From assembly GCF_029931775.1 (NCBI RefSeq), contig NC_079324.1, forward strand, positions 62,565,268 through 62,629,267: DNA of 64,000 nucleotides, given 5' to 3'. How positions within the stretch are numbered: position 1 is the stretch's first letter; each line of letters begins with the position of its first letter. The notes beneath the pieces are model-generated. The model did not search any database and was not told the DNA's origin. It saw only the letters and a program-made list of their open reading frames with translations. Below, piece after piece: positions 53,601-63,379 of the stretch. This stretch comes from Euleptes europaea. Lineage: Eukaryota > Chordata > Lepidosauria > Squamata > Sphaerodactylidae. Position numbers and translations under genes: made by a program.

Positions 53601-56600
53601 GCCACTGAAAGTCCTATCCTCAATGAATTTGTTTCATCCCCTTTTAAAGCCAATGGCCACCATGATATCCGCCAGCAATAAATTCTACAATTTAATTACT
53701 CATTGAGTGAAGTAGGATTTCCTTTTGTCTGTCCTGATCCATTGCCCATCAACTTCATTGGGTGCCTGTGAAATCTAACATTATTCGAGGTGGGTGACGG
53801 GGTGCTCTATCTGCTTCCTTTGCCCAATGAATAATTTTATAAACATCTACTATGTTCCCACTTAGTCATTTTTTTTCTAAACTGAAAAGTCCAGGGCTCT
53901 TCAGCCTTTCCTCATAGGAAAGGTGTTCCGACCTCTTAGTCATCTTGGCTGCCCTCTTCTGTACTTCTTCCACCTCTTCAATATCCTTTTAGATTCAGTG
54001 ATCAGACCCATACAGTAAAAATAATGCCACACCATAGTTCTATACAATGCTGGCTGTTTTTAATCTCAATCTCTTTGCTAATAGTCCCTAAAGTGGATTT
54101 TGCAGTTTTCATTGCTGCTGCACAGTACGTTGACATTGTCATCTAACTTTCCACTGCAACTCCAAGATCTCGTTCAACCTCAGTCTTCACCAGTTCAGAT
54201 TCTATCAGCACATAAAGTTAGGGTTTTATGTTCCACTCACACCTCACAATTGGCTTAAAATATGTCATACTATTCTCAACGGTGAGTTGACTCATAATGG
54301 TGTTACATGGTGACCAACGACAACCCCAGATTCACAGGTCCTCAAGAGGGTTGAGACAAGAGAAAGCTCTTTTGACATGTTGTTGCTCAATCACCTCTGT
54401 GAAGAGATATCTGCTTGAAGGGCTTAACATTCCGCCTGGCTTTTCACCATCCCGAATAATTTGGTAATATCTGCAAGCTTGCCCTCTGCATTGCTTCTTC
54501 CCAATTTGAGATACTTCATGAAAAAATTACATAGCACCTGTACCAATACTGATCCTTTCGGGTCTCTGCTGCATGCTGCCCTCCAGTGCAAGACCTGTCC
54601 ATTTACTCCTATCGCCTGCTTCTGTTTAACCATGAACACACAAAGCTGCCTTATGCTGAATCAGACCCTCGGTCCATCAGAGTCAGTATTGCCTACTCAG
54701 ACCAGCAGCGGCTCTCAGGCTGAGGTCTTTCACATCACCTACTTGCCTAGTCCCTCTAACTGAAGATACTGGGGATTGAACCTGGGACCTTCTGTATGCC
54801 AAGCAGATGCTCAACCACTGAGCCACAGTCCTCTCCTAAATTTTCAATCTATAATTTTTCATTCTATATACCAATTTCCAGTCAATACGAGGACCCATCC
54901 TCTTACCCCGTGGCACCTCCTGGCCCTTAGAAAAAGAAAAACCTCTTGCATTTGACAGAATGGTTTCTAGCCATGAAAAAAACACACATACAATGAACAA
55001 GACAAAGTCACATTACATTGCAAAAACTACCTATTTACATCCCGTTCAAAATGTAATTGTAATCAGTTCTTTAGGGGTATGGGGGAAGCACTATTTGTCA
55101 AGACACTACTAAGAGACACCACCAAGGCCAAATTCTTGGTCTATTCATGATCGTGACTTTAAAATGGAATAATGTTTGGTTTATTTAGGGAGCTGGCTTA
55201 AACATAGTAGCCAACACAATGAGCTACCATCTGGAAAGTCCCTGATTCAAATTTTGCTTCTGCCTGGAGCTTCCTGGGTAGCCTTAGGCAAGCCAATCTC
55301 TCGCAGACTCAGCTCTTCTGCATTCATTGCAGGTATGACAACAGTGGCCCACCTTAGAGCAGTTTAAAAAAATAAAGGAAGTAATATAGGTGAAGCACTT
55401 GACAATCAATGTGCTGCATAAATATATTACATTGACGTGCTTATTCAAGTTGCTTGTGCTCTTCAGTGTGTTCTTTGGAGTTTGTTTTCCTGGTCGTACT
55501 ACTGCATGCAATTCATGCATATAACCCTCACACTGCAGTATATACCAATTTTTATTCGATAAGAGGACCTGTCCTCTTACCCTGTGGCCCTTAGAAAAAA
55601 ACTCGGAAAAACCTCTTGCATTTGACAGAATGGGTTCTAGCCCATGGAAACACGTGCCACAACAAGTTTAAGATGGCTCATGATTCCTTTTTCCCCAGTG
55701 TCAGAAGTCCCTTTGTGTTTACCTGTCTTTTGGGTCCCAATTGAATAAGACAGTTAGGTCTCTGTTATCCCGCAGGTCATTCCAAGGAATGTCATCCTCT
55801 TCTGGACTTAGACTCATGGACCTTATACTTTCTTCCAAACTCATTGATCTAGTCCATGGGAAGAAAAACAGAACTACTGAGCTGGGAGTTTCAGAAAGGC
55901 CTTAAGAAGCAACCCCTTTCACCTCACAGAAATGATTAATCACAGGGCAAAAGTGAACTCCCCTCCCACAGCTGAAGCACAGTTTAGAAAAATACACTGG
56001 CATAGAAGGAATAACAAGCCTGCTTTGGTGCTTTAGGGTAGAAGACAACATGCAAATGTGGTCAAAATTCTTGACAACACAATAAAGCACATTTGAGTTG
56101 ACCACGGCTATAACTACTGCTGCACTCTATGTAAATTTAACCCAAATTGTGCCTAGAAAAACTACATTCTGCAACCTCATTCACGCGTGGAGGACCTCTG
56201 GCCTATCACACGTGGAGGACCTCTGGCCTAGAGAACTTAGCAGTATTGCTGGGAACCATCTCTCAGTACTGTAGGTAGCTGTTAGCAGCTGCTACACTCA
56301 TACCCACACGTCCCTCCCAGCTGCAACTCCCTCTAGCCCGCCTGGACTCCCAGGATACCCCAGTGTAAGGCAGACCCTTCCATACTCACATGTTTGCTTC
56401 AAGTAAGAGGTCCAATAACATCCGCTCTATGCGGACTTGTGCAAAGTGAAGCGAGGAGTTAAGCCTGTTCCTGAAAGCAATGAATTCTGGTATCTTCTCA
56501 AACGCACCATATTTGTAAGCTTGAATAATGTATTCTGAGGTCTGGAAAGGAACACACAATGGTCTCTGAATTATATGCAAGGGAAGAGAAGTTGCTGATT

Positions 56601-59600
56601 TCTAGCACAGATGCTAATAAGGAGCAGAACTAAGAGGCTGATCCCTGCATTAGCTGAGTTTTATAACCCGGAAAACTCAGCATAGTCTTGCCTGCAGAGC
56701 AAGTGGGAGGAGTAACCCAGGCTGGGGTGAGAACCCTCTATTGCGATGAGGCATTTACTATCTCCAGGGCCCAGCCGACCTGCCATCTACTAACTGCTCT
56801 GAGAGGACATATTCCCTGTGTTTCTGTGGGAGTCACTGCTCTGGGCGTGCCTCTTCCGCTCATGAAGAGGCAACAGGCACCCTCCTCTCGGGGCAGTTAT
56901 GATGCAGCCACATAGCAGGATAAGCTGCCGTAAAGGGGTAGGCCACTGGAAGGAAGCAAGGCTGGAACAATGAATCACACAGACAAGACAGGCAGTTACT
57001 TCTGTCAGCTGATACTCCAGCTTCTGGCAGATACCTTGTGGCGATTGTTTGGGAACAACTGGCCTAATGCAAGCTAGGCACCGCATGTAAAAACCAGAGT
57101 CTCTGTCCTCAAGGCTTACAATCTACACGTGACGAAAGAGACTGTCTGCCACTTACATCTTTCTGGTTGGAGTGAAAAAACCTGAGCGCAAAGTTGCAGG
57201 ACTGCGATGCAGCAATATAGTTACCGAGAGCAGCGGCATATCGTGTCAGCAAATAACTGCAATGCAAACAATATTAAAAATCAGAACAATACAAGTCTGT
57301 CTCTAACAACACAGGCGATATTGAGCTTTATTAGCTCCCTCCCCCGCAACTTTTTTGAGATCAGAAAGTACATTAGAAGCGATTCATGCAAGAGACAAAA
57401 AGCGGGGGGGGGGGAGGAAGGGGGGGCCTGAATAGGGCTTGGTCCAGCACAGCTCCATAAACCTCCCCAGAGCTGCTGGGCCTACTATCCCTTTCCCAAA
57501 GGGGCTCTCCCAAAAAAAATCAGCTCCATATTTGGGTGTGTAAAGCATAAGTGGGCCTGACCTCGATAGCCCAGGCTAGCCTGATCTCTTCAGATCTTGG
57601 AAGCTAAGCAGGGTAGTATTTGGATGGGAGACCACCAAAGAAGTCCAGGGTTGCTATGCAGAGGCAGGCAGTGGCAAACCACCTGTGAACATGTCTTGCC
57701 TTGAAAATCCTATGGTGTCGCCATAAGTTGGCTGCGACTTAAGGGCGCCATGGTTTAGAATTAGCCAAACTACACAGGTAAGATACCCCAATTCAAAATG
57801 TACGTAAGAGTCCTAAAAACCACACCTGACTTAAGATCTGTGTTACATATGATATGCAAAATTCATTCATATGTAGACTCTCCCACCCAAGCATCCTCCC
57901 CCGTTTCCAGCCTCACAGAAAAAGGTGCGTAGAAGAAGAGTTGGCTTTTTATATGCCTACTTTCTCTACCACTTCAGGGAGACCCAAACTGGCTTACAGT
58001 CACCTTCCCTTCCCCTCCCCACAACAGACACCCTGTGAGGTGGGTGGGGCTGAGAGAGCTCGAAGAGAGCTGTAACTAGCCCAGGGTCACCCAGCTGGCT
58101 TCATGTGGAGGAGTGGGGAAACAAATCTAGTTCACCAGATTAGCCTCCGCTGCTCATGTGGAGGAGTGGGGAATCAAACCCGGTTCTCCAGATCAAATTC
58201 CTCCGCTCCAAACCACTGCTCTTAGCACTACACCACACTGTCTTTTTAAAAAGTGATCTTAAGTTTTTAAGTGATCTTAAGTTCGTAACACATGAAGCTT
58301 AAGCAGCTAGCCTCAAAAGCAGCTTGAACGCTCTGGTACTTATTTAATCCATCTCAGTAGGGTCAACAAATGGCTTAGAACTAAAGAAGGGGGGGAGATG
58401 ACGCAACAAGAAATGCAAAATCTAAAAGAAGTCCTGGGGCTCAGGGGATGAAGCCAACGGGTCATCCTACGCACGCATTACCCACCCGATGGTGTCATGC
58501 TGGACGTGCTTTGCGTCAAGGCTGGAGTAGAGCTCCACGACTGGATCGAACGCCCCAAGCATGCAGTAGATTCGGATGAGCAGCAGTTTGAACTGAGCGT
58601 TTGAGGGACTGTGGCTCAGCCCTTCTTCTAGCAAAGTCAAGCACTGCCAGGCAGCCGGCTCTTCACCTGGTAAAGAACACCACACTTAAGCCGTCTGCAA
58701 AAACAGGGCATCCGCTCTGGAAGAGGAGGGACAAGGCAACCCCAACAGGGCTGGAAAGGCCTCCCCCTCCCCCAAAGCACCCAAGACCCTCCGGTTGCCT
58801 TCCTGTGGGATAATATTCGAAGTGGGGAGATCACAATGAACATGCAGACGATATCCCTTGGAGAGGGAGTATGGCTCATTTGCAGAACATGGACTTTGTA
58901 CTGCAAATGTCTCAGGTTCAATCCCTGGCATTTGTCGTTAAATGTTCTCAACTAATGAGTGTTGGGAAAGACCCTTCTCTACTCAAGATTCAGGACAGCA
59001 GCCACTTAGCCAGAGAATGTAAAAGAAGCCATGCTGGATCAGACTGACAGCCCATTTAGTCCAGCATCTTGTTTTATATCCTGGCCTGCCAGATACCCCT
59101 GGAAGGCCTACAAGCAGGGCAGAGAGGGCAAAGCCTCCCCCTATGGCTCACACTGCTTATCACTTCTGAACCTGGGAGGTTCCATTCAGTCACTGAGGTT
59201 AATAGCCACTGATGGGACCTATGCTCCATACATTTGTTAAATTCCCTAAACTAACGGCTGCTAGTACATCCTGTGGAAGGGAATTTACAAAAGTTGAATA
59301 CTCTCATCATTCCTGAATCTTACTGCCCTTCAACTTCCTTGACTGCAGTGAGTTCTAGTATTACGGGAGAGGAAGAAGAAGTTCTTTCTATCCATTTTCT
59401 CCAGCCCTGCCATGCCCTCTCTTAAGCCATCTAGCTAAAAAGGTGAAGGTACGTAGCTAGAGGGACCAATGGCCTGACTCAGTATATGGCAGCTTCACAA
59501 TGTGGTGACTTCCTACAGCAGCCTTACCTGTCATGCCACCCATCCCTTTCACAGGGCTGGATCTTGGGGGGGGGGCAAGCGCTCCAGGCGTAAGAAGGTG

Positions 59601-62600
59601 TGTGTGGGGGGGTGCCAGCATGGGCACGAAGAGTACCACCGCTATGCTACAGCAGCCTGCCTGCGGTGCGGCTAGTGTGCACGCCGCTGCTTAGCATTTA
59701 GCCGCCTCCCTTCCTCCTTGTGTGCGCCGTGCCTACAGCAGTTGCGCATGAGGCCAGGGGGCAGGTGAGCACGTGGCGTTGTTGCAGCGACTGCCCATCT
59801 GGCCACCAGCATCTGGCTACAGCATGCGCACAAGGCACACCCCCTCCCTCCCCCAGCTCCGTGCCTGCCCTTCCACACCATCTCCTTGGGTCAAACATTC
59901 CCAAAGGAGTATAGGAGGATAGAATCATAGAGTTGGAAGGGACCACAAGGGTCATCTAGTCCAACTCCCTGTGCAATGCAGGAATTCCGAACTACCTCCC
60001 GCCCCACACCCCCAGTGACCCATACTTCATGCCCAGAAGATGGTCAAGGTGCCCTCCCTCTCATGATCTGCCTAAGGTCACAGAATCAGCATTGCTGACA
60101 GATGGCCATCTAGCCTCTGCTTAAAAACCTCCAGGGAAGGAGAGCTTACCACCTCCTGAGGAAGCCTGTTCCACTGAGGAACTGCTCTAACTTTTAGAAA
60201 ATTCTTCCCAATATCTAGATGAAAACAACTCGTCACCCTCATAGAATCATAGAGTTGGAAGGGACCACCAGGGTCATCTAGTTCAACCCCCTGCACAATG
60301 CAGGAAATTCACAACTACCTCCCCCACACACACCCAGTGCTCAGAAGATGGCCAAGATGCCCTCCCACTGATGAACTGCCTAAGTTCATAGAATCAGCAT
60401 TGCTGACAGATGGCCATCTAGCCTCTGCTTAAAAACCTCCAGGGAAGGAGAGCTTACCACCTCCCGAGGAAGCCTGTTCCACTGAGGAACCACTCTGACT
60501 GTTAGAAAATTCTTCCTAATATCTAGATGGAAAGTCATCTGATTTAATTTTAACCTATTGGTTCTGGTCTGACCCTCTGGGGCAACAGAAAACAACTTGG
60601 CACCATCCTCTATGTGACAGCCCTTCAACTACTTGAAGATGGTAATCATATTCCCTCTCAATCTTCTCCTCTTCAGGCTAAACACACCCAGCTCCTCATA
60701 GGACTTGGTCTGCAGACCCCTCACCGTCTTTGTTGCCCTCCTCTGGACACGTTCCAGCTTATCTACATCTTTCTTAAATTGTGGTGCCCAAAACTGAACA
60801 CAATACTTTAGGTGAGGTCTAACCAGAGCAGTGGATCCATGGATTCAAGTGATACACGTGTGGCCCCTCTGTGCCTTATCAGTCCTCCCAAGTTTTGCAC
60901 AGCCTTTAACACAGTCACGTTCTAAGGCACAAAAAATGTTTAACATCACAGACAGGGTGTAACCTAAGTAAGTGCTTTTCCACCCCGGCCTACAATCCCT
61001 TTTTGCACACATGCAGTGAGTGGGGTTTGTATAGACATACCTGCCTCTAGCCAGATGTCAAGGAGCAAATGAACAGCAAGCAGACAGTAGTAGTCTGAAA
61101 ACTGCAACTCTGTTTTCAAACAGGATTTTCCTATTGGGTGAGGGGGAAAAACACATACAATGAACAAGACAAAGTCACATTACATTGCAAAAATTACCTA
61201 TTTACATCCCGTTTAAAATGTAATTTTAATCAGTTCTTTAGGGATATGGGAGAAGCACCATTTGTCAAGACATTACTAAGAAACATCGCCAAGGCCAAAT
61301 TCTTTGTATGTTCATGAGCGTGACTTTAAAATAAATAATGTTTGATTTATCTAGGGAGTTGGCTTAAACGTAGTAGCCAAGACAATGAGCTATCATCTGG
61401 AAAGTCCCTGATTCAAATTTTGCCTCTGCCTGGAGCTTCCTGGGTAGCCTTAGGCAAGCCAATCTTTCCCAGACTCAGCTCCTCTGCATACAACACAGGG
61501 ATGACAACAGTGGCCCACCTTAGAGCAGTCATAAAATAAAGGAAGTAATATAGGTGAAGCACTTGACAATCAATGTGCTGCATAAATATATTACATTGAT
61601 GTGCTTATTCAAATTGCTTGTGCTCTTCAGTGTGTTCTTTGGAGTTTGTTTTCCCGGTTGTACTACTGCATGCAATTCATGCATATAACCCTCACAATGC
61701 AGTAAATGCAACCAAATGTACAAAAATTTCAATGTAACTAATTTGGAGTAAAATAACACAAGTAGGCCAGAACAAACAAACAAAAAACAACAACAAAAAA
61801 CCCTTAGAAGCATGAGCATTCAAGCATTCTAAATATCAGCTGGCTTGATGTAGAAGTCACATGTCGCCTGATCCCTTCTATATTTACTCAAGGAAGGCCT
61901 ACTTGATGCTATGGGAGTTCCTCAGTGTTAAACATCACAGGACTGTACCCTAAAGGTCTTATTGTATAGGATCAACATGAATTTCAGGTCTGGTTCTCAT
62001 AATCATTATGCTAGACATGTTTCTGTTGTGTCTGAATTAGCTTGTTTGATTTGTTTTAATTAGTAAAAACAAATCCATTAAAAAGCAAAATAAAATCCAC
62101 TTGGCTCAGAGAATGGTCTGAAGAAGAAGAGTTGGTTTTTATATGCCGACTTTCTCTCCCACTTAAGGAAGAATCAAACCGGCTTACAAGCACCTTCCCT
62201 TCCCCTCCCCACAACAGACATCCTGTGAGGTAGGTGGGGCTGAGAAAGCTGTGACTAGCCCAAGGTCACCCAGCTGGCTTAATGCAGAGGAGGGGGGAAA
62301 CAAATCCAGTTCACCAGATTAGCTTCCGCTGCTCATGGGGAGGAGTGGCGGAATCAAACCCGGTCCTCCTGATCAGAGTCCACTGCTCCAAACCACCGGT
62401 CTTAACCACTACACCATGCTGAGAGCATCCAATATTGTCCCATCTCCAAAACTAAGGAGGGACACCTTGAATGCGGCTCTGAGCCCTCAGGGGAAGAGGA
62501 TGAGACCACAGGAAGTTAAATGAAAGCAAAGAATGAGGGCGAGCAGGCAGGCAGTGAAGAACAACGATCATTATCCAAGACTGCTGGCATAATCTACAAT

Positions 62601-62834
62601 TGAGGGTAGATTCAAGCACTTCTCACCGAACTCCAGCCCGTGCCGATACCGCAGCATCAGATCCCGGACGGCTCCCAGTTTCTGAGCTTTGTCCATCGCG
62701 TGGTAGAGGCCCAGTAACCTCGTCAACTGCACAACACACAAATGTTGTTGCAAAGCCTTGAGGTTATCTGGAAGCGCGAGTTTGCCTTCTGATGGTGCCG
62801 ACAGAGGGATGACTCCTAACAACCGGTTGATAAA
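44517..62834 (-). CDS. NAA25: NAA25, NatB auxiliary subunit, 3' 13 coding exons (partial gene)
   Basis: NAA25 (yeast Mdm20) is the large TPR-type auxiliary subunit of N-terminal acetyltransferase B. It anchors catalytic NAA20 to ribosomes, and NatB acetylates nascent Met-Asp/Glu/Asn/Gln N-termini in the cytosol. Thirteen exons splice in frame to 589 residues plus stop: 62627-62834, 61041-61130, 58486-58666, 57157-57256, 56390-56541, 55723-55848, 52052-52295, 51419-51542, 50965-51030, 48887-48984, 48649-48759, 47971-48117, 44517-44639. This corresponds to roughly residues 384-972 of the 972-residue human protein. Diagnostic blocks are [44 protein letters not shown], the K7 run after LRPCRSNLQ, and the terminus [16 protein letters not shown]. 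All phases agree and no stop interrupts. The N-terminal TPR half lies past the right edge. Confidence 0.97.
44640..45477. other. NAA25 last intron, unrecognised part
   Basis: No repeat family recognised before the L2 element. Confidence 0.45.
45478..46835 (+). mobile_element. L2-clade LINE, about 1.35 kb, broken frames
   Basis: Successive frames give [20 protein letters not shown] (YADD catalytic box), [43 protein letters not shown], and [20 protein letters not shown]. This is the typical L2 reverse-transcriptase C-terminal half. The 3' end (GCCACCTTGGCAGCCCTTGT, then AGGCAGAAGATATAAAT) resembles other squamate L2 tails. Several frame changes make it non-functional. It lies in the last NAA25 intron, opposite to the gene. 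Confidence 0.88.
46836..47213. other. NAA25 last intron, unrecognised part
   Basis: About 380 bp with no recognised feature. Confidence 0.4.
47214..47239 (+). repeat. CA microsatellite
   Basis: About 13 CA units in the last NAA25 intron. Confidence 0.9.
47355..47550 (+). mobile_element. Diverged T1 SINE
   Basis: Head GGAGCTGTGGCTGAGTGGCA and a body ending GGCAGTTTCATAC. Older than most T1 copies here. Confidence 0.7.
47570..47812 (+). mobile_element. Sauria-type SINE, long form variant
   Basis: AAGCGTGGTGTAGTGGTTAT head, a single CACTCC block, and a GACTCCTTACAGGTAGAGAA 3' region that differs from the main long form. Confidence 0.83.
47971..48117 (-). CDS. NAA25: NAA25 coding exon
   Basis: A 147-bp exon (acceptor TTATGGTAG, donor CCG|GTAAGA) encoding [20 protein letters not shown] to EDTLLSP. 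Phase 0 at both ends. Confidence 0.95.
48207..48316 (+). repeat. 39-bp tandem repeat, nearly three copies
   Basis: The unit TGCTCCCAGAGTACAAATAT plus TTATGTTACAGACCCCTAC occurs almost three times with no differences seen. The third copy runs straight into a SINE. The array lies in a 531-bp NAA25 intron. Confidence 0.95.
48317..48610 (+). mobile_element. Sauria-type SINE, long form, in a short NAA25 intron
   Basis: GAGCCAGCGTGGTGTAGTGG to ACTAACTCTTCTTCTTC, full length. It starts directly at the end of the 39-bp tandem repeat and ends about 40 bp from the donor of exon 48649-48759. Confidence 0.9.
48649..48759 (-). CDS. NAA25: NAA25 coding exon (lysine run)
   Basis: A 111-bp exon (acceptor CCTTCCAG, donor ATG|GTAGGT) encoding [24 protein letters not shown] followed by seven lysines and ESIASM. 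The lysine run is also present in the mammalian protein as I recall it. Confidence 0.95.
48887..48984 (-). CDS. NAA25: NAA25 coding exon
   Basis: A 98-bp exon (acceptor TTTTTAAG, donor GAG|GTGAGT) encoding [20 protein letters not shown] to ENLVFFLE. Ends in phase 0. The acceptor AAG is weak but the phase fits. Confidence 0.93.
48985..50005. other. NAA25 intron sequence
   Basis: About 1 kb of repeat-poor sequence with no recognised feature. Confidence 0.45.
50006..50226 (+). mobile_element. Diverged relative of the GGTTGCCAAC MITE
   Basis: GGGTTGCCAGGTCCCTCCTG at the left and CCATTAGTGGGCAACCTGG at the right. The middle differs from the main family. Confidence 0.6.
50227..50964. other. NAA25 intron sequence
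   Basis: GGGTAGCCGTGTTAGTCTGG near 50429 is the typical outer end of the two-ended repeat family. The rest is unrecognised. Confidence 0.45.
50965..51030 (-). CDS. NAA25: NAA25 coding exon
   Basis: A 66-bp exon (acceptor TTATTTCCAG, donor ACAG|GTAAAT) encoding [22 protein letters not shown]. Phase 1 at both ends. Confidence 0.93.
51419..51542 (-). CDS. NAA25: NAA25 coding exon
   Basis: A 124-bp exon (acceptor TTTGCCTAG, donor TTAG|GTAAGT) encoding [20 protein letters not shown] to [10 protein letters not shown]. Ends in phase 1. Confidence 0.95.
51714..52018 (-). mobile_element. Sauria-type SINE, long form, next to an NAA25 donor
   Basis: GAAGAAGAAGAGTTGGTTTT to CATCATGCTGGTTTG, full length, about 33 bp from the donor of exon 52052-52295. 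Confidence 0.9.
52052..52295 (-). CDS. NAA25: NAA25 coding exon
   Basis: A 244-bp exon (acceptor TCTCTCACAG, donor ATTCAG|GTATTG) encoding [20 protein letters not shown] to KQFLEQKIQ. Ends in phase 0. A Sauria-type SINE ends only about 33 bp past its donor. Confidence 0.96.
52296..53164. other. NAA25 intron sequence
   Basis: Unrecognised sequence before the old CR1. Confidence 0.4.
53165..54600 (-). mobile_element. Old CR1 LINE, about 1.2 kb, with a SINE inserted
   Basis: The antisense order of squamate CR1 segments is preserved: GATCAGATTTGTGGC, GTCAACCAGTTGCC, GGCTCTTCAGCCTTTCCTCA, GCCCTCTTCTGTAC, CTCCAAGATCTCGTTC and AATAATTTGGTAATATCTGC. A tRNA SINE sits at 53341-53556. High divergence suggests an old copy. 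Confidence 0.78.
53341..53556 (-). mobile_element. T1 SINE inside old CR1
   Basis: Full reverse copy, ACACATGAAACTGCCTTATA to AGCCACAGCCCCTCCC. Confidence 0.9.
54630..54836 (-). mobile_element. T1 SINE
   Basis: Reverse copy, CATGAACACACAAAGCTGCC to GAGCCACAGTCCTCTCC. Confidence 0.87.
54867..54976. repeat. Flanking direct repeat, left
   Basis: TATACCAATTTCCAGTCAAT through CTTGCATTTGACAGAATGG to CTAGCCATG. It repeats at 55541-55650 with substitutions and small indels. Confidence 0.85.
54977..55540. repeat. Duplicated intronic block, copy 1
   Basis: About 560 bp nearly identical and in the same orientation as 61147-61704. Both hold ACATTACATTGCAAAAA, GCAAGCCAATCT and GTGCTGCATAAATATATTAC. Each contains a very old tRNA-SINE remnant. 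It is flanked by a 110-bp direct repeat (54867-54976 and 55541-55650). Confidence 0.92.
55541..55650. repeat. Flanking direct repeat, right
   Basis: TATACCAATTTTTATTCGAT through CTTGCATTTGACAGAATGGG to CTAGCCCATGG. It ends about 73 bp from NAA25 exon 55723-55848. Confidence 0.85.
55723..55848 (-). CDS. NAA25: NAA25 coding exon
   Basis: A 126-bp exon (acceptor ATGGACTAG, donor GACAG|GTAAAC) encoding [42 protein letters not shown]. Phase 2 at both ends. It lies about 70 bp from a duplicated block (55541-55650). Confidence 0.94.
55849..56389. other. NAA25 intron sequence
   Basis: Repeat-free intron. A 22-bp direct repeat with core CGTGGAGGACCTCTGGCCTA lies at about 56187-56229. Confidence 0.45.
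56390..56541 (-). CDS. NAA25: NAA25 coding exon
   Basis: A 152-bp exon (acceptor CCTTTCCAG, donor AACAT|GTGAGT) encoding [20 protein letters not shown] to [10 protein letters not shown]. Ends in phase 2. Confidence 0.96.
56542..57156. other. NAA25 intron sequence
   Basis: About 600 bp, unrecognised. Confidence 0.4.
57157..57256 (-). CDS. NAA25: NAA25 coding exon
   Basis: A 100-bp exon (acceptor GCATTGCAG, donor AAAGAT|GTAAGT) encoding [20 protein letters not shown] to FFHSNQKD. Ends in phase 0. Confidence 0.95.
57556..57755 (+). mobile_element. 5S-rRNA-derived SINE
   Basis: GGAAGCTAAGCAGGGTAGTA TTTGGATGGGAGACC is 5S-like. The body GGCAGTGGCAAACCACCTGT and the end ATAAGTTGGCTGCGACTTAA follow. 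It is the cleanest copy, with a small deletion in the 5S part. Confidence 0.87.
57930..58242 (-). mobile_element. Sauria-type SINE, long form
   Basis: AGAAGAAGAGTTGGCTTTTT to CTACACCACACTGTC. Confidence 0.87.
58486..58666 (-). CDS. NAA25: NAA25 coding exon
   Basis: A 181-bp exon (acceptor TTTACCAG, donor ATCGG|GTGGGT) encoding [20 protein letters not shown] to [11 protein letters not shown]. It ends in phase 2. The donor was chosen because the next exon starts T|TATTTG and restores G-Y-L-L. Confidence 0.95.
58855..59000 (+). mobile_element. Diverged T1-like SINE
   Basis: GGAGTATGGCTCATTTGCAG with a B box GGTTCAATCCC. The body is weakly preserved. Confidence 0.5.
59015..59450 (-). mobile_element. 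Old CR1 LINE fragment
   Basis: GCCATGCTGGATCAGACTGA, CCAGCATCTTGTTTTATATC and TTCTAGTATTACGGGAGAGG follow the antisense CR1 order. Diverged. Confidence 0.72.
59451..59920. other. NAA25 intron sequence
   Basis: A T1 SINE tail-like piece (AATGGCCTGACTCAGTATAT) at 59470. The rest is unrecognised and G+C-rich. Confidence 0.4.
59921..60240 (-). mobile_element. CR1 LINE 3' fragment, internally deleted
   Basis: It begins (plus strand) ATAGAATCATAGAGTTGGAA and matches the CR1 at 60.24-60.83 kb, but it has lost part of the body near 60220. Confidence 0.85.
60241..60835 (-). mobile_element. CR1 LINE 3' fragment, second head-to-tail copy
   Basis: It decodes to [19 protein letters not shown] and [19 protein letters not shown] on the minus strand. 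It lies directly beside the preceding copy in the same orientation. Confidence 0.88.
61041..61130 (-). CDS. NAA25: NAA25 coding exon
   Basis: A 90-bp exon (acceptor CACCCAATAG, donor GCAG|GTATGT) encoding [20 protein letters not shown] then [10 protein letters not shown]. Phase 1 at both ends. Sequence from about 16 bp upstream of the acceptor is duplicated near 55 kb. Confidence 0.95.
61147..61704. repeat. Duplicated intronic block, copy 2
   Basis: Partner of 54977-55540, about 6.2 kb away. It starts about 16 bp upstream of the acceptor of NAA25 exon 61041-61130, so this location is the more likely source. No flanking 110-bp repeat is present here. Confidence 0.92.
61705..62118. other. NAA25 intron sequence
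   Basis: About 410 bp, A/T-rich, unrecognised. Confidence 0.4.
62119..62424 (-). mobile_element. Sauria-type SINE, long form
   Basis: GAAGAAGAAGAGTTGGTTTT to CTACACCATGCTGAGAG, full length. Confidence 0.88.
62627..62834 (-). CDS. NAA25: NAA25 coding exon (first in window)
   Basis: A 208-bp exon. The acceptor is a long C/T tract ending TTCACCCAG and the donor is TTCG|GTGAGA. It starts [20 protein letters not shown], includes [20 protein letters not shown] and ends HGLEF, phase 1. Confidence 0.96.
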
Positions 62835-63047
62835 CTGGGTGAAGAGGAGGGGGGGCAGAAAATGGAAACTTGAATTTTGCAAAGCCATAGTAGAGTTCTC
62901 TTTTATAACCCTGCAAGAGAAGCAGGAATTAACTAGCTCTCTTCTATATGACGCCATGAATGGGCAGGGTGTTTCACAGAGTACACGACCGATCAAATCG
63001 TTGCCCGGAGAAGCTTACAATCTAGAGCAGGGCCTCCCATTTAAAGA

Positions 63048-63292
63048 AGGAAGAAGATGAAGAGTTGGTTTTCATATGCCGACTTTCTCTACCTTTTAAG
63101 GAGAATCAAACCAGCTTACAATCTCCTTCCCTTCCCCTCCCCACAACAGACACCTTGTGAGGTAGTTGGGGCTGAGTTTGGAGAGAACTGCAACAAGCCC
63201 AAGGTCACCTAACTGGCTTTATGTGTGGGAGCGGGAAAACCAACCTGGTTCACCTGATTAGAGTCTACCACTCTTAAGCACCACACCATAAA
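63048..63292 (-). mobile_element. Sauria-type SINE, long form, shortened
   Basis: GAAGATGAAGAGTTGGTTTT to AGCACCACACCATAAAG. It lacks one of the duplicated CACTCC blocks. Confidence 0.82.
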
Positions 63293-63379
63293 GCTCCAGG
63301 TAAGGCCTTCAGAGCACAGCTGAACAAGACCTCCACAATTCTCAAGAACCGCCAACATTAAGAACAGACTACAGGTACT

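Noticed and set aside
57556-57660. 5S rRNA similarity
   Set aside because: It is diverged, has an internal deletion and a SINE body attached. It is a SINE, not a 5S gene.
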